A stretch of 64,000 nucleotides of DNA from Solea solea (lineage: Eukaryota > Chordata > Actinopteri > Pleuronectiformes > Soleidae). Where the stretch lies: the NCBI RefSeq assembly GCF_958295425.1, contig NC_081144.1:8121186-8185185 (forward strand), given 5' to 3'. How positions within the stretch are numbered: position 1 is the stretch's first letter; each line of letters opens with the position of its first letter. The position numbers and the translations under genes were made by a program. Below the pieces are notes generated by a model. It searched no databases, had not been told where the DNA came from, and saw nothing but the letters and a program-made list of their open reading frames with translations. Below, in pieces: positions 25,127 through 38,351 of this stretch.

Positions 25127-28100
25127 AAGAAAGATGAAGGGCACTTGTCGCCTGTTTGGTTGACTGACTGACTGAGAGGCAGCGGATGGGAGGAGGAGTG
25201 ATGAGGGAAAGAGGGGACAGCTGGAGGAGCGCGTGACTTAGACAAAAGAGAGACACTACGAGAAAAAGAGAGGCAGAGCGCAAGGTCATCCTTTCCGTTC
25301 ATATCGAATGAAGTGACACCGCATAGTGAAGCAGGTGGAAAGAGCGCGATAGCAATCAACGCACCTGACATACTAAGTAGGCCGAAAACTTGGTGGAAGG
25401 GAAAGCGGCGAGAGTGAAGGAGTGAGGAGAGGAGAGAAAAACGAAAAAGAGTGGATACAGGGGAGCAAGGCAGGACAGCATCCCCAAAGACAGCCAACAT
25501 GTGAGGCTGTCAGCATGAGGTGATAGATTGCCATCCTCGCTCCTTATCTGTGCTTTTAACACACTCAACAACTGGCTGGCCGGAGTTTACAGGTTAGGGA
25601 CTGTGGTGGGTGGACGTGGTGTAAAGGAGTTATTTAGATGAAAGTGTCCATGCTTTTTATCCTTTTCGCCATCAAGACATTGCTGTGATGCTGCATATGA
25701 TTGGTTTCATTTCACTTTAAAGAAAGAAAACCCAGCATTGCTCAGTTTCAGTCAGAGACTCGCCAGAGTAAAAATATTACATTAGTAGCTCAGTAGTTCT
25801 GCGAGGGTTATTGTTGATTTGTTTGGCAGACTAAATACCCTCACATTTTTGAATCACTACCAAAATATATCTTATGTATATCTTTGTGCAATGTGCATTT
25901 TCATAAATATCTCAAGGGTATTTCAATTCAAATTTGCTTATCTTATCCACAAACCTTGAACTTGCACATGGTGGCGAGATGATGACTCTGCTGCGAGGCA
26001 TGACATGAATTCCACATATAAAGTTTAGGACTTTGTACTTTGTCTAAAGTCTGTTTCCCGTATTTGACTAAACCCTTTATTCTCTCTTATTCTGTGGATG
26101 AAACGGGCTTTTTGATGTCGAGCTCATAACTGCTAGTCATCTGAATGAGAAGTGATGATGGTGAAACTTATTAGTATTCAGTGTGTTGACTTCTCTGTCG
26201 TCTCTCTGGGGGTCGGAGAGGATTGCAGCAGACAGACAGACAGAGAGACAGACAGACACAAACACATACTTTTTCTTTTTCATTGCTGTGTCAATTTCAT
26301 CTTGAATGCTTTGATTTTTCCAGCCTCCAGGCATGGACCTCATCCAATATTATGTATATTATAAGTTTAGATGGAAAGGATTATATGAATGTGCAGCATC
26401 CTTGTGTATTCTCTGTGATGACACGAGGATGAATTTAGAATGTACAGTAATTCACACCTGACCTTTATTTTGCTGTTAACCTAGATGTCACCACAAGCTA
26501 CACTTGAAGTGTAGACATCCAGTACATCACGAGATCCATGTACAGTCTAAAGCGCCGCTCGTTCCCATATGTCTCGCTGAAACAGTCGGAGGCCAAGCAC
26601 ATGTGATGGGAGACGGCTAGAACAAAGGAGGGATGATATCAAATAGAAACCGGGGCAGATTTGGCTCCGGTTGCATTTCCTACTCTGAATAACAAAGAGG
26701 CCCTCTGTGTTTGGCACAGTGGGAAAGAGAGAATACAGAAGGCAGACGCTGAATGACACAGTGAGAGAGGGAGACGGAAATTGGGAGAAAGTAGTATTTG
26801 CTTAGCAAGGCCGTTCTCCAGAACGCAGGCTCCTGCTCCCTCCAGTCCTCACACCTGTCTGTGTGTGTTGTGGTGAGGCTGACACTCATGGGACGTGCAA
26901 AGCTAGGTAAATACAAACATGCAGACAGACACTCACACACGCACACACACATTTCTCCCTCGGTTTTTTATTTGCATAGGTGCTGGCATAATGCACTGGC
27001 TCTTGCAATCACATTACACTCAGCACAAAAAACACTGTAATTACTCGACACTCGTCTTCCAATCAGTATTCAAATGTGATCTCTGTAAGGCTTTTAGAGG
27101 CTTTTCATGCAGCCCTTTCTCTCCCAATCACATACGTACAGCTCACACTTACTTTATAGGCATACATCTTTCTTGGCTGACTCTAATACAGGAAATGTTT
27201 CACGATGTGAACTTTACACTCTCTCTCTCTCTGTCTCACTATTATTTGTTTCCTTTCCACGCCATCATTCACTTGCCCAGAAACACATTGAATAGCCCCC
27301 CGTTTCATATTTGTTCTGTCGTGCTGCCATGTTAAACTGTGCCTCTGTTTTGTAAATGTAATGACAATGGCATCCACCATATTAATGATGTGGTGAAATT
27401 GGCCCAATGTGAGGCAGTGCAGTGGAACTGATGAAAAGACCTGGCTCACTGACTTTCTCCTCTGCAGGAGCAGTATATGAGTTTGTGTGTGTGTGTGTGT
27501 GGCTTCCTGTAGGGTGCTGTATCATTACTGACAGTCGTGAAATACATAACAGCAGGTTTTCATCTCAAGATTTATCTTCAGACATCTGTGTATATCCGTT
27601 ATTGTGCCTGTATTGAAAAGCAAGCATCATTGTTGGATGTTCACGAGCTCCAGGATTTGTGTCGTCCAACTGTCTCGGTGCATCCCCTGATTGTGCAGAT
27701 TCATGGTATGGATGTCTGCCAGATCACATGTGCGAGCCGTGTTGTGCAGCGTGCATGCTGTGTTTAGACCAATATGAAAGGGATTTTTGGTACTTGGCTG
27801 GGGTACCAACGCCATTGGCAAATGCAGAAACTGAGAGAAAAAGGTCACAGTTGTTTGCGGAGCTTCAGCTGTGCTGCCTCCAAGACATGCCCTCGTCTTT
27901 TTTCTCCCTCCTTTCCTTCCCCTTTCCTTTTTTCTTGTGTGCATCGTGAAATGCCCCCTGAAATGTCTTACATTCCCGAAACGCCTCGCTGAATTTAATA
28001 TTACATCACAAGCTGTAGATTTCAAACCGAATGCCACATGTTCCACTGCTCATACAACGTACACATGGGTAAGGACTACATAACATTGCCTGAGTTCCAT

Positions 28101-28282
28101 ATGGTAAATCACAGAGGGCTTTAGATGGATCTGCAATATAAGTACGTAGAGCCAGAATCCCTGTGCCTACAGTAAAGCCAGGACGGCTCCAGCACAGCAG
28201 GGGCTCTAATCAAACAGGTAGAATAAATACTCATATGTGAGTGGCAGCTGGAGCATAGCTACACCACCGATCCTGCTGCCAG

Positions 28283-28316
28283 CTCATGCAAATTCATTCC
28301 ATTTGATTTGCATGAG
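28283..28316. promoter_or_regulatory. Paired octamer palindrome (possible POU-factor site)
   Basis: CTCATGCAAAT at 28283-28293 and ATTTGCATGAG at 28306-28316 form a perfect 11-bp inverted repeat with a 12-nt spacer. Each arm contains the octamer ATGCAAAT/ATTTGCAT, the known binding site of POU/Oct factors. No function is shown; an intronic enhancer element is a possibility. Confidence 0.35.
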
Positions 28317-31300
28317 TGTTTTGCCTGGCCTCATCCTCAATCACTGCTCTCTTTCTTCCTTCAAAAACACAAATAGACCTCACCTGGTTCTTTTCACACT
28401 GGGATCAGCCCTGCATGTGTGTAAACTTTGGACCGAGATTTGGACCGGTGAAGGGACATATAGCACAAGCATCCATGACACTGTGCACATACGGCGCTGG
28501 CTCCTTTTATTATCAGTTTATGAAAACAAAGGGCTAAATGGTGACAACTACTCCAGCAGTGAATGGGCTCTTTTGAGACCTGGATTATCAATGTTTTTAT
28601 AAGACCTTTTCATTCCCTTTGTGGTGTATTGTGCTGTTATGGCCGCTGGCACCCAGCAGTAGGGCGAGCACTCACCACACATGGCTGAGAAGCAGTAACT
28701 GTATTGTGTTGGTTGCTTTGGTCAGTGGCTAGTATGCAGAGCCCGGGCTATAATGTATTATTCATGGTGAACAATCAAGATTTTAACATCTGAAAGGGTT
28801 TTGAAGTGATACCTGTGGCGGAGCCTTAGTTCTTGCCTCAAAAGGTTTTTTGAAAAACACCTTTTCTACTAATACCAGTTTTTTTTTATCATGTCAGGAT
28901 TAAATCAAAAGAAAAGAGGGCAGCTGTTGACTTTGTAATCAAGCTTAACGGATTTTTGTAAAGTTTTATAGCTATGGCACAAATGAATAGACATAGACAT
29001 AATAGACCTTAACAGATTTAGTATTCCTAATTCTCCAACTCTTTATAAGTGTGAAATTCCTGTTAGCATGACCAACATAGGGATACGGAGCGAGCTTGTA
29101 AAGCAGACTCATCTGTCATGGACAGACACACAGTCTCTCCCCTATAGAAGAGTTCAGCCATGTGCTGCTGTCACTCTCCAGTGCGCTTTTTTCCTCTTAA
29201 AAGCATTAAACTCCCTCAGTCTCCAATCCTCAAACACGTCCTTCCTCCCGTAGCCGGTTCCATGTATTGAACAGCAACATTACAGCTCAAAGATTATCAC
29301 AAAAGAAAAGACCTCCTTTTTTTTTTTTTCAAAATCTGGCAATTTCTTCCAGGTGCTCATCTGTGAAATTTGAAATACATGCATGAATTCTCTCCTCTTC
29401 TTTTAACTCTTTTTTCCCCCCACATGAGGCCTCGACTCAACCTGTTCCCCGATCTCCGTCCCCCTTCCCCTTATTCCAACCAGACCCTTTGTTTGGTTGG
29501 TGTGGTTAGATTGGGAGGAAATGGGTTCAGTGCTTATCAAGACAGGAGGAAATAGGATTCATTCACACCTTGTCCTGGCTTAGATGAGCTGACATGCTAC
29601 TGGCTCATCATTATGCAGGATTTCAGAGTGTAGGACATGCTGATTTTATGTGCTAATGGGCGTGGAACACATGATGGCTCATAGCCAGGGCTTTGACTGT
29701 GCACTGTAGGTGTGACGGCTCAAGCAGACAAAAAAGAAGCGTCTAACAGCAGTGTTGGTGGAGAGACATTTGTCTCCTGGGTTTTCTGTTGACACCATCC
29801 AAAACAAAAAAAGATTGGACTGGCCCATATCCAGGCTAATCATATGTGTGTGCGTTGTTGTGTGATATTCTTTCTTTCTTTGTTGTTTTTTTTGAAAGCC
29901 CAATTCTCCAGAACGTACCAGAAGGTGTTTGCTTCCTTAACTAATTGAAGATAGAGGAATAATCCATTGGGGAGGGGTGAAGTCTGTCAATTAATCAAGC
30001 AACAATGAACACAACTGTAGGGCAAACAAAAACAAACATGGACAGAGGGTTGGGAAATTGTGTCCACTTCTCCTGAGCCCCATCTTCCTCTCATCCACTT
30101 GTTAGTTTGCTCTTATAGCTGAGTAAGAAAAGACTGGTGAGCCTGCAGCTGCCAAAGAATGAACAAGACCAAGGGTTTGACCGCCGACCCTTATCTCTCG
30201 TGTGTCTGACCAATCTGTCCATCAGTGTCACTTGTTCAAAGCGTCCCAGTAAATTGACTTCCCACCATTAGAGCACGGAGGATCTTTGAAAGTCGGCTGC
30301 CTCAATCAAAGAGCAAGGGGATATGCTGAAGTGAGTTTGCAACAGACTTTTTTTTTTTTTTCTGAGGTTCAAAAACCAGAATGATGAATATCATCCTCCG
30401 TTCGCTCTGTTTGTGAAATGTATTCCTGCATCCCAAAAGATATGAGAGATATAGTTCTCTCACAAGTTCCTAAAAATACCCTCGGTCCCCTGTAGTATCT
30501 GTGGCTGGGCCTTGCAGATATATTGTACCAATCATAGGCCTTCAGTGAGGTTTGCTTTACAGGAGGTGCTATATACGGTGTACTACAGTTCCAGCCGTAA
30601 AGTCAGCACCAGAGTTTATATGAAGGAGCTGACCTGACGTGCACGAGACTCTGTGATAAGCCACACGTGAACCACACATCTGCATCTGATCATGGCCACC
30701 ACCTACCTTTAAAGGTAGAGTATGCAGGATTTCTTGGGCTGAATTAGCTTACTAACTAGAATTGTGCCTGGAATGCCTTTTTCACAGGCAGGCATGTAAA
30801 CAGATTAGGTTGGTCACGCTGCCTCAGTCCAGTGTGACCAATGTGACTACGGCTAATGCAGAATCAAATCCTGGGTACCGTGTCTGTCATTACCTCAGCT
30901 TCTGCGTGGAGGATTTAAACACACTGTCCCCCCCCCTTCCTAGTAAATGCTGACAGTGAGCAGCGTCTCTGCAGATACAAACACCGCCACACGCCTCTGG
31001 TGGCTCATTAAGGATGATTGACAGGGATTACATTTGAATGAATCCATACTTTGTGTATAGGAAAATGCTGCACACTTTCTCTTTGAACAATAGATAAACA
31101 TCTCCAAAAGAGCTTCCCCACCAGTCGGACAACAAACATTGGCCTTGATAGATCAGCGGTTGTGTGTTTTATCTCAGATGTAAGTGCAGCAGCAGGGTCA
31201 GTGTGGAAGCCATAGGGGTGATCAATTGGCTTCAGTGGCTTCCTGAGCCAGGTGCTCTGCCTTTGTACAGACGGAGGCCTGGAGCTCGGAAACTTCATGG

Positions 31301-32466
31301 GCTTTGATTCTTTGTTCCTTCCTTGACAGCTTCACTTGATATCGACACCTGGACAAATTAGGATGAATTCCCCCATCAATACCAACATGCAGTTTTATTG
31401 ATGATGCAATTTAGGTTTTCATTCTGAAGAAACCTCTTTCATCGCTCGTCCCATTTGTAAAGCTTAGTCAAATAAAGGAGCTTTGAGTTTGCATGTTTGT
31501 ATGTTTTATTTTTATTTGTAAGAAAATAAAGTAGTGTAATTATCCATTGTTCATGCTAGATCGCCTTGTATTTTTCCAGTATTTAAAAAAAAAAATAATA
31601 ATCATTTCAGAATTATTCTTTTAAGGTTTTATTTAGTATTTTAATTTTTAATCTGTTTGCCAGGATCACAAATTAACACATTTACCAGTCACATTTCCCA
31701 TTACAGCAATCTCTTGGCCATTTAAAAGGTTTAGTCTTTGGCACATGGTTCTGTATGAAACGACGTTGTAGCTGTGGAGCGGAACACTGTGGTTTGAGCT
31801 ACTTTTTCAATAAAAGTTTACAAACGTAACAAGGTTATTTCCCATTTTACGGGCTTGTCAGTGGTTGCGGCCTATTTTTTGCCTGAATCAGACATGTTGG
31901 GAGGGTTCATGTGCTCGTATGTTGACACACATGCTCCATATGTTTGGTTAAAGCATGTGTGCTTCATCTGCTCATGACCCGTCTCTCAGCATCGCAAAGT
32001 CAGAGGTTGTGGGAAGTTCAAGGGTTCACTGAAACTGTTCATCAAACTGAAGGGGTCACTCAGCAGGTCAGTTAGACACGCCCCTTCATTGAATCATGTT
32101 TTTTTTATCGCATCAGTTTGCTTAACAACAAATTGCGACAATATCTTTCTCATGATGACTGATATAAGTGTCCTTCCTCCCGTTTTGCAATGTTCTGGCT
32201 ATGTTTTCCAAGCCTGAATGTTGAGGCCCGTTTGCCCCCTCTGCGCTGGCCTACCTAACAAATGCATCTCATTTGCATGAGTCCCCATGCAGGCATTGTT
32301 AATTGACTTAAGCCAGGATTAGTGTTAATCGGGTTTTGTGCCCTGGAACCATTGGCCAATACTAACCTCATTATTTGATAGCTTCACACATCCTGTCAGT
32401 CCCCATCATGCTGTTAATTAATAGAAGCCAGTGCCTCCAGTACCCTGCTTGAACCCCCAATTACCT

Positions 32467-32503
32467 TCCATCCATCCATCCATCCATCCATCCATCCATC
32501 CAT
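32467..32503. repeat. CCAT tetranucleotide microsatellite
   Basis: About nine uninterrupted CCAT (TCCA) units. Confidence 0.92.
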
Positions 32504-35500
32504 TGACGAGGCCAGCAGTCTGCATATAAGCAAAGTGTGCAGCTGTCAGAAAACAAGTGCCCAATTGTTTGACATCTGCTTCAGGTAAAATGGTCGACAC
32601 ATAGACTCAATAATGTCAAGTCCACCATGAATTGGTTTCAAGACTCTTGTGAGAGACCCGATGGTGGGTTTGGCTTTATAATAATGTGCATCGGCACATC
32701 CCTTAATACCAGTTCAGACCTTACTGGCTGTCTCCCGCTCTCCCCCCCACTCCCCCTACTTCCCTCACTGGCCCTGTGACATAATATGAGATAATGAGGA
32801 GAAGGATACCTGATCTTCCGACTTCCTGACACCTCTTTCTTTACAGAGTTTTCCATTTGGCCATTGCTTCTGTATTGAAAAAGAAAACAATTTTCTTTCT
32901 GGACAGGATCAATGAATTTTTTTGAATGGCAGAATTTGTAAATAAATAAAACAAATCTGTTTTTGATAAATTTAACACACTGTAAACCTGACATGCTGGT
33001 GGTCAATCGCAGGTTCCTTTCTCTCTTTCTAAGCGAGAAATAAACACGTCCTTGAACCTATTTTAAAGCCTCTCATTATGACAATGCTATTAATCTCTGG
33101 TTAAGCTCCAGTTTCCGGCTTCATCCTGCTGCAGTACTGCTGCTGCCTGTGTGCTGAATTCAGAATACCTTCGATATAAGGATATGAACACTGATGATTT
33201 AGGAGTGTATGATGTTCACATGTATGCATAGTACATGTCTATGCGTTTGCATGTCCACATTATCACTGTGGTTGTGTGCCAAAAAGAGTAGTCCAAGAGC
33301 TATCCTGCCAGAATAATCAGCTCTATAATTAAGAGCTGTGAATACTGTATGCCCCCCCCCCCCCCCTTCTTTCTGTCTGTCTGCCTCTAATGGCACAGCA
33401 TTTGTCTATTTCCTCCCTGTGCCTATGCAGAATGCTCATGACATTTATTGTGAAACTAATGGCAGTGCTTCACTCCTCCTAATTGTAGGCTTTAATTGCA
33501 ATAATTATTTACAAGCCTAATTAGAGCCTAGAGAGTGTCAGAGAGAAACATGAGTGCTGGTTGAAGGAATCACGACAGGGTTTGTCAGGAACCAGACGAA
33601 GAGTAAAGTAAATGTGTCCCTCCCTCTCTCACTCTCTTTGTGTGTCTGCGTGTGTGTGTGTGTGTGCCAGTTGTCTACCACTGTAGCTCTGAGATGGGGC
33701 TACAATCTTCAAATGGAGTGTAATTCAGTTGGTTGTGAAGCTGAACCCACACATCAGTGGAGAGCAGCATTGCAGGCTTGGTCCCCAACCCTGCAGCGCA
33801 GGTGTTTATATAGAAGTCTCAGTCTGACTCTGCAGACTGATGTTTCCTGTTTTGGGGGAGCTGACAGCTCACTCCACTAAAACCACCAGCTGTCTTCTAA
33901 AGTGATAAATAAAAGCGTGTGTGTGTGTGTGTGCTTGCACGCGTGCATTTTTCTCGTGTTTGTCACTGTTGCCTGTTGTGTGCTCTAACCAGAGCCTTGG
34001 TTCATTTGCTGCAGTTTGGCAGACCCTCAGGTGGTCTACGTGTGTGTTTATTTGACTGTGTGATGCAGTCATGCTTCCAGGGCTGCAATATACTCTTTGT
34101 CTGTCCTTCACAAGGCCAGTCTCTGTAAATAGGCTCCAGCAGGAGAGATACTCGTTTTGATGTGATACCCATGGCAGTTCAACCCTTTCGTCTTCCCAGT
34201 GGAAGAAGAAACACTCTCTCTCTCTCTCTCACTTTCTCGCTCTAGTTGTGCAACACTTTCTCTGATTTTCCTCACTTTTTCCCTTTCTTCTCTTCGGTCA
34301 ATGCGCCGTCCAATGGGAGGACTCATTCCCCACAATGCCATTCTCCTCTCTCCTGTGGCTCACTTCAACAAAGCTATCAGCTTGAGCTCTAGTGATGTAG
34401 TATTGTTTGTGTGTGCATCTTTGTTTTTGTTTGACTTCACTGGTATCCTTGCGCTCTTGCTAAGGTGAAGAGTTATCTGTATACTTAAAAATAATACAAA
34501 AGTATGGAACCTAAAATCTTGAACTTTCTATAAAAAGCTAACTGAATACAGTGTAGCTCAAAAGCCGGTGCTTACTCTTTTATCTCAATCTCGTAGTCAA
34601 TCAAAATTAATTATTTCAAATGCCATCAGTCACTGGTCAACGTTCCCTTGTCTGCATCACATTTGCAACACAGAGTATACATTTAGAAAATAGCTCTCAC
34701 GTAACAAAATTAGATTTATATAAATTTAAAAAATTAAACTTAAATTATGTTATTATACATTATTTAGGCATACAGTTCGTGTGCCCCATATGTTCCATTT
34801 GGTTGAAATGAAGCCTTCTTGTAGGACATGATAGTCTTATGCCAGCTGACCACAATCTATTAGTTCCGCTCCAATCACAGCCACTTTCACTTAAAGGCGG
34901 ACCATTTCCATAACACTCCTCCCCTCAGTCCTTTCTTGCTATACTAACCACACACCGCTGCTGCTTGCAAAGCTTTGCTGCCTTCATCTTTCCAGATCAG
35001 AGTTTTGACAGGCTGGAATGTTTGTTATTCAATGTAAAAGTTATTCTATGTCTTGCTTGAGCTTGTTCTTGTGTGGGGGGCTTTCCTGCATTGCACTCCC
35101 TGTTGTTTGACCAATCCACGGAGCCGTCGGTGCCAGCTGCTGCAATAAATAGTTTAATTATGACATAAGTGTTCCTAACTGAAATATAACGTTCTCATAA
35201 AAGGATTGCGCGTGACAGATATGAGAGAAAATGCTTGCTGTCACTCTGTCCTCAGAAGTGCTAGAACTCACATGGGCACGCTCTCTGACACTGAATGAAG
35301 ATGAATGTGCAGGAATTAATAGCACATGTTCGAATGCAATATTTGAGGAAAAGTGTTAGAAAGAGACCAGTGATTCAAACAGTGCATCTGCTGACAGCCT
35401 GTTGAAATGTTACCCTTCATGGAGACTTGTAAGTCGGATATTTGGAGCCACAAGGATCACATGGTGGTAATAGATAGGGCCACAGAGGGACTGAAGGAGC

Positions 35501-38328
35501 TGGGTGGGGGATTTGGGATGTAAAATGTACACAACAGATTTGTGGTAGTCAAATTCTCTTTATCCACAGTGGAGGCAGCATCCTGAGCTGTTTTTTTTAA
35601 AGTTCATGTGTGGAACCAAGAAGTGCCACAAACTGTACCACCTCAGAGGCAAAACACTTAATTATTTCACACTTTCCAAAAGCAACTGGGGAGCAGTTAA
35701 TTTGGCCGCTCAGAAGCAGCTGTCTCAGAGTCTAGGGATGAGAGGGAAAAAGAGACAGAGGGTGGAGAGAGAAGAGAGACGAAGAGAGTGAGACACAAAG
35801 GCAGTTTTGGCTCATTATGTTGATTTTTTTTTCCTCTCCTGCCAAACAAAGACAGCCAGGCACTTTTAGACACACCGCTGGAGATCAGTCACTGCTTTCC
35901 TTTCTGTTCTCACCCCACAGAGTTTCTTTGTGGTTAAATCTAATAACTGTCCCTCCACTGCAGGAGCATGTTTGCCCATAGCCTTTGTCTCCGTATAGTT
36001 TTTTTTTAAGAAATCAAATTGGATCAAATCACTGGCACTGTTACGGGGTCTGAAGAGGTCTTTCAGCCTCAGTCCTACTCGTACACTCTCATTAACATAT
36101 CGCCACTCGGTCCAGCTGAGGAGTGGGTTGTGTGTGATACACATACAAACATAAACATTTGCATATGCCCATAAAGAGACACACACACACATGCTCACTT
36201 GAAAACACACCCAGTTTGGAATTAGATGCGTCCCTCACCACCTGAGTCTAGTTATCGACGCTCCTCCTCCCTGTCTGTCTCTCTTTCGCATGTACACAAA
36301 TTAACATTTGTCTGGGCTCACACACAAACACACGGACGCACACACACAAGCGCGCTTACACTCGCTGCACAAGCAACAACCCTGAGAGCAGTGGGGTGTA
36401 ACCGAACCCTTCATTTGTATGTACATCATGTGCACCGGAAAAGAGACACTGAGACAAAGAGAACAAACATGCTCACGTGCACACGCGCTCACACACGGAC
36501 AGACAGACCGACGTAGTGTGGAGTCCCTCTGTGGAACTGAATTCATTTCTGTCTGCCTCCACCTCCGAATCAATACCCCCAATGGTCGACAGACAGCCCT
36601 AAGTGTGCCAGGGAGGCTCCCTGCCATTCACACCCTCCCCAAACACACGTGCACACGTGCACACTCATGCCTGTTGATGTGTGATGGCCTGTGCCGCTTC
36701 CTTATTAACTCCTCACATGCTGACTGGAGCGAACACCTCATTACTGGCTGCATTGACAGTCTGGGTTTCCCCGCTGAGAGACACGCAGGAACGCCAGCCT
36801 GAGACAGACAAGACGAGACGCACGCAGAAAGATGAGCAGGTACAGTGAAGCGACAAACAGCGAGAACATCGCGTAGACATGTGGGCAACTGACGGGAAAG
36901 AAAAGAAGTCAAAAAAACAGCTCAATTAAATTCACGGAGAAAAGCAAAGGCTGATGAATCTAGCAGAGAGGCCTCACATTGTGACTCATGGACATGGACA
37001 GGACGTAACGGGACCAACTTATGTGGACTCCACTGTATATACAGTGATTTCCATCTTTAACCATTTTACCAGAAGGGACTAAATATTTCCAACCCACTGC
37101 TAATGTATTAATGAGTCATATTAGGCGTTAGAGTGGCTGTTGCTTAGACAACCTGTGCCTTCAAAAGAAGTGCACAGTTCATCATGACGGTGGCTGAGTG
37201 GAAGCCGGGTGCCATTTGCAGTTTTTATAGAAGTACTTGAGCACCCGTAATATGCATATGTAACGCACTAATACACACAGACGGGCGTCGCGTTAGCTAC
37301 CAGAAAGAGGCCGAAAGTGGTGTCGTAAAATGTTGACTTGCTAAAATAATCTAATTAAAGCATAGGTATAGCGGCACGTTTCATCATGGAATGTGACTGT
37401 GTCTCTTTTTATAGCTGCCGTTGCACGAGAGCGCACGCTCACACATACAAGTTCACAAACACTCTCAGGCAGTTTCACAGCTCCCTGTTTCCATCTCTTA
37501 AATGTCAGTGTGGGCCTTTTTTAAAGCTGTTGCCAGCGAGCAGGGAAGGATGGAGGGAGGCTGAGAGTTCAAAGTGGCCAGGCAGCATGGATGTAATTTC
37601 CTCCTTTTAGCCTCCTGACTGAATTACTGAGCAAAGAGGCCACCTTGACTGGGAGCAGAGAAGGAGAGTGAAGCTGGAGGGGGGGGGTTTGGGGTGAGAG
37701 ATGGGGCGATAAGTCGAAAAGAATGACGCGAATGCCGTCATGAATAGAGAATTTCAAAAAAAAATGTCGAGAAGCAGCTGAAAGTCAAATTCCTCGCTCA
37801 AGCTTATCATAATGAATATTGTAATATTTGATATGAGTTATTGAACAGTTTGGTGGGCATTTTAAAACCCAGAGCGTCCGTTGTCTGCAGTGTATTTTAA
37901 AAAAAAAAGCACAGCTGGTGGAAAGACAATCAAAACACACAAACACACCCTCTATACTCAGTCTTAGTATTCCCCTCCTCTCCTTGCCCAAAAAAAGAGG
38001 ATTGAAGCCATACATAATTGATACACTCCTAGCTGTATTGACTGGTTGGATTTTTCATCCTCCTCACAGGTCGATTTCGTTACTCCATTATTTCTATGGT
38101 CGCACTCCCTTTGCTGCCTCTTTGCCCCCCCTGTGATTTCTCCCTCCAGTCCTCTCGTCTGCAATATCCAAACACACGCACACAAACAGAGATTAGGAGA
38201 CAATCCCGTCTCCCTCCTCCACCTTCCGTAGAGACCGTTGCATTTTGTCCGTAATCCATACAGTTGCCCACCAGTCCAAGGGGCAACTGTTAACTGAAAT
38301 TCAATGCCGTGGTGGTGCATATGTGCAG

Positions 38329-38351
38329 TGTGTGTGTGTGTGTGTGTGTGT
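38329..38351. repeat. TG microsatellite
   Basis: About 11 TG units. Confidence 0.88.

Noticed and set aside
24979..25500. 173-codon frame on the - strand after the Sema exon
   Set aside because: It is a Ser/Leu/Phe-rich translation of a purine-rich, GA-repeat stretch and shows no domain.
32467..32503. Regular short repeats that might suggest a CRISPR-like array
   Set aside because: Plain CCAT tetranucleotide microsatellite without spacers, in a vertebrate intron.
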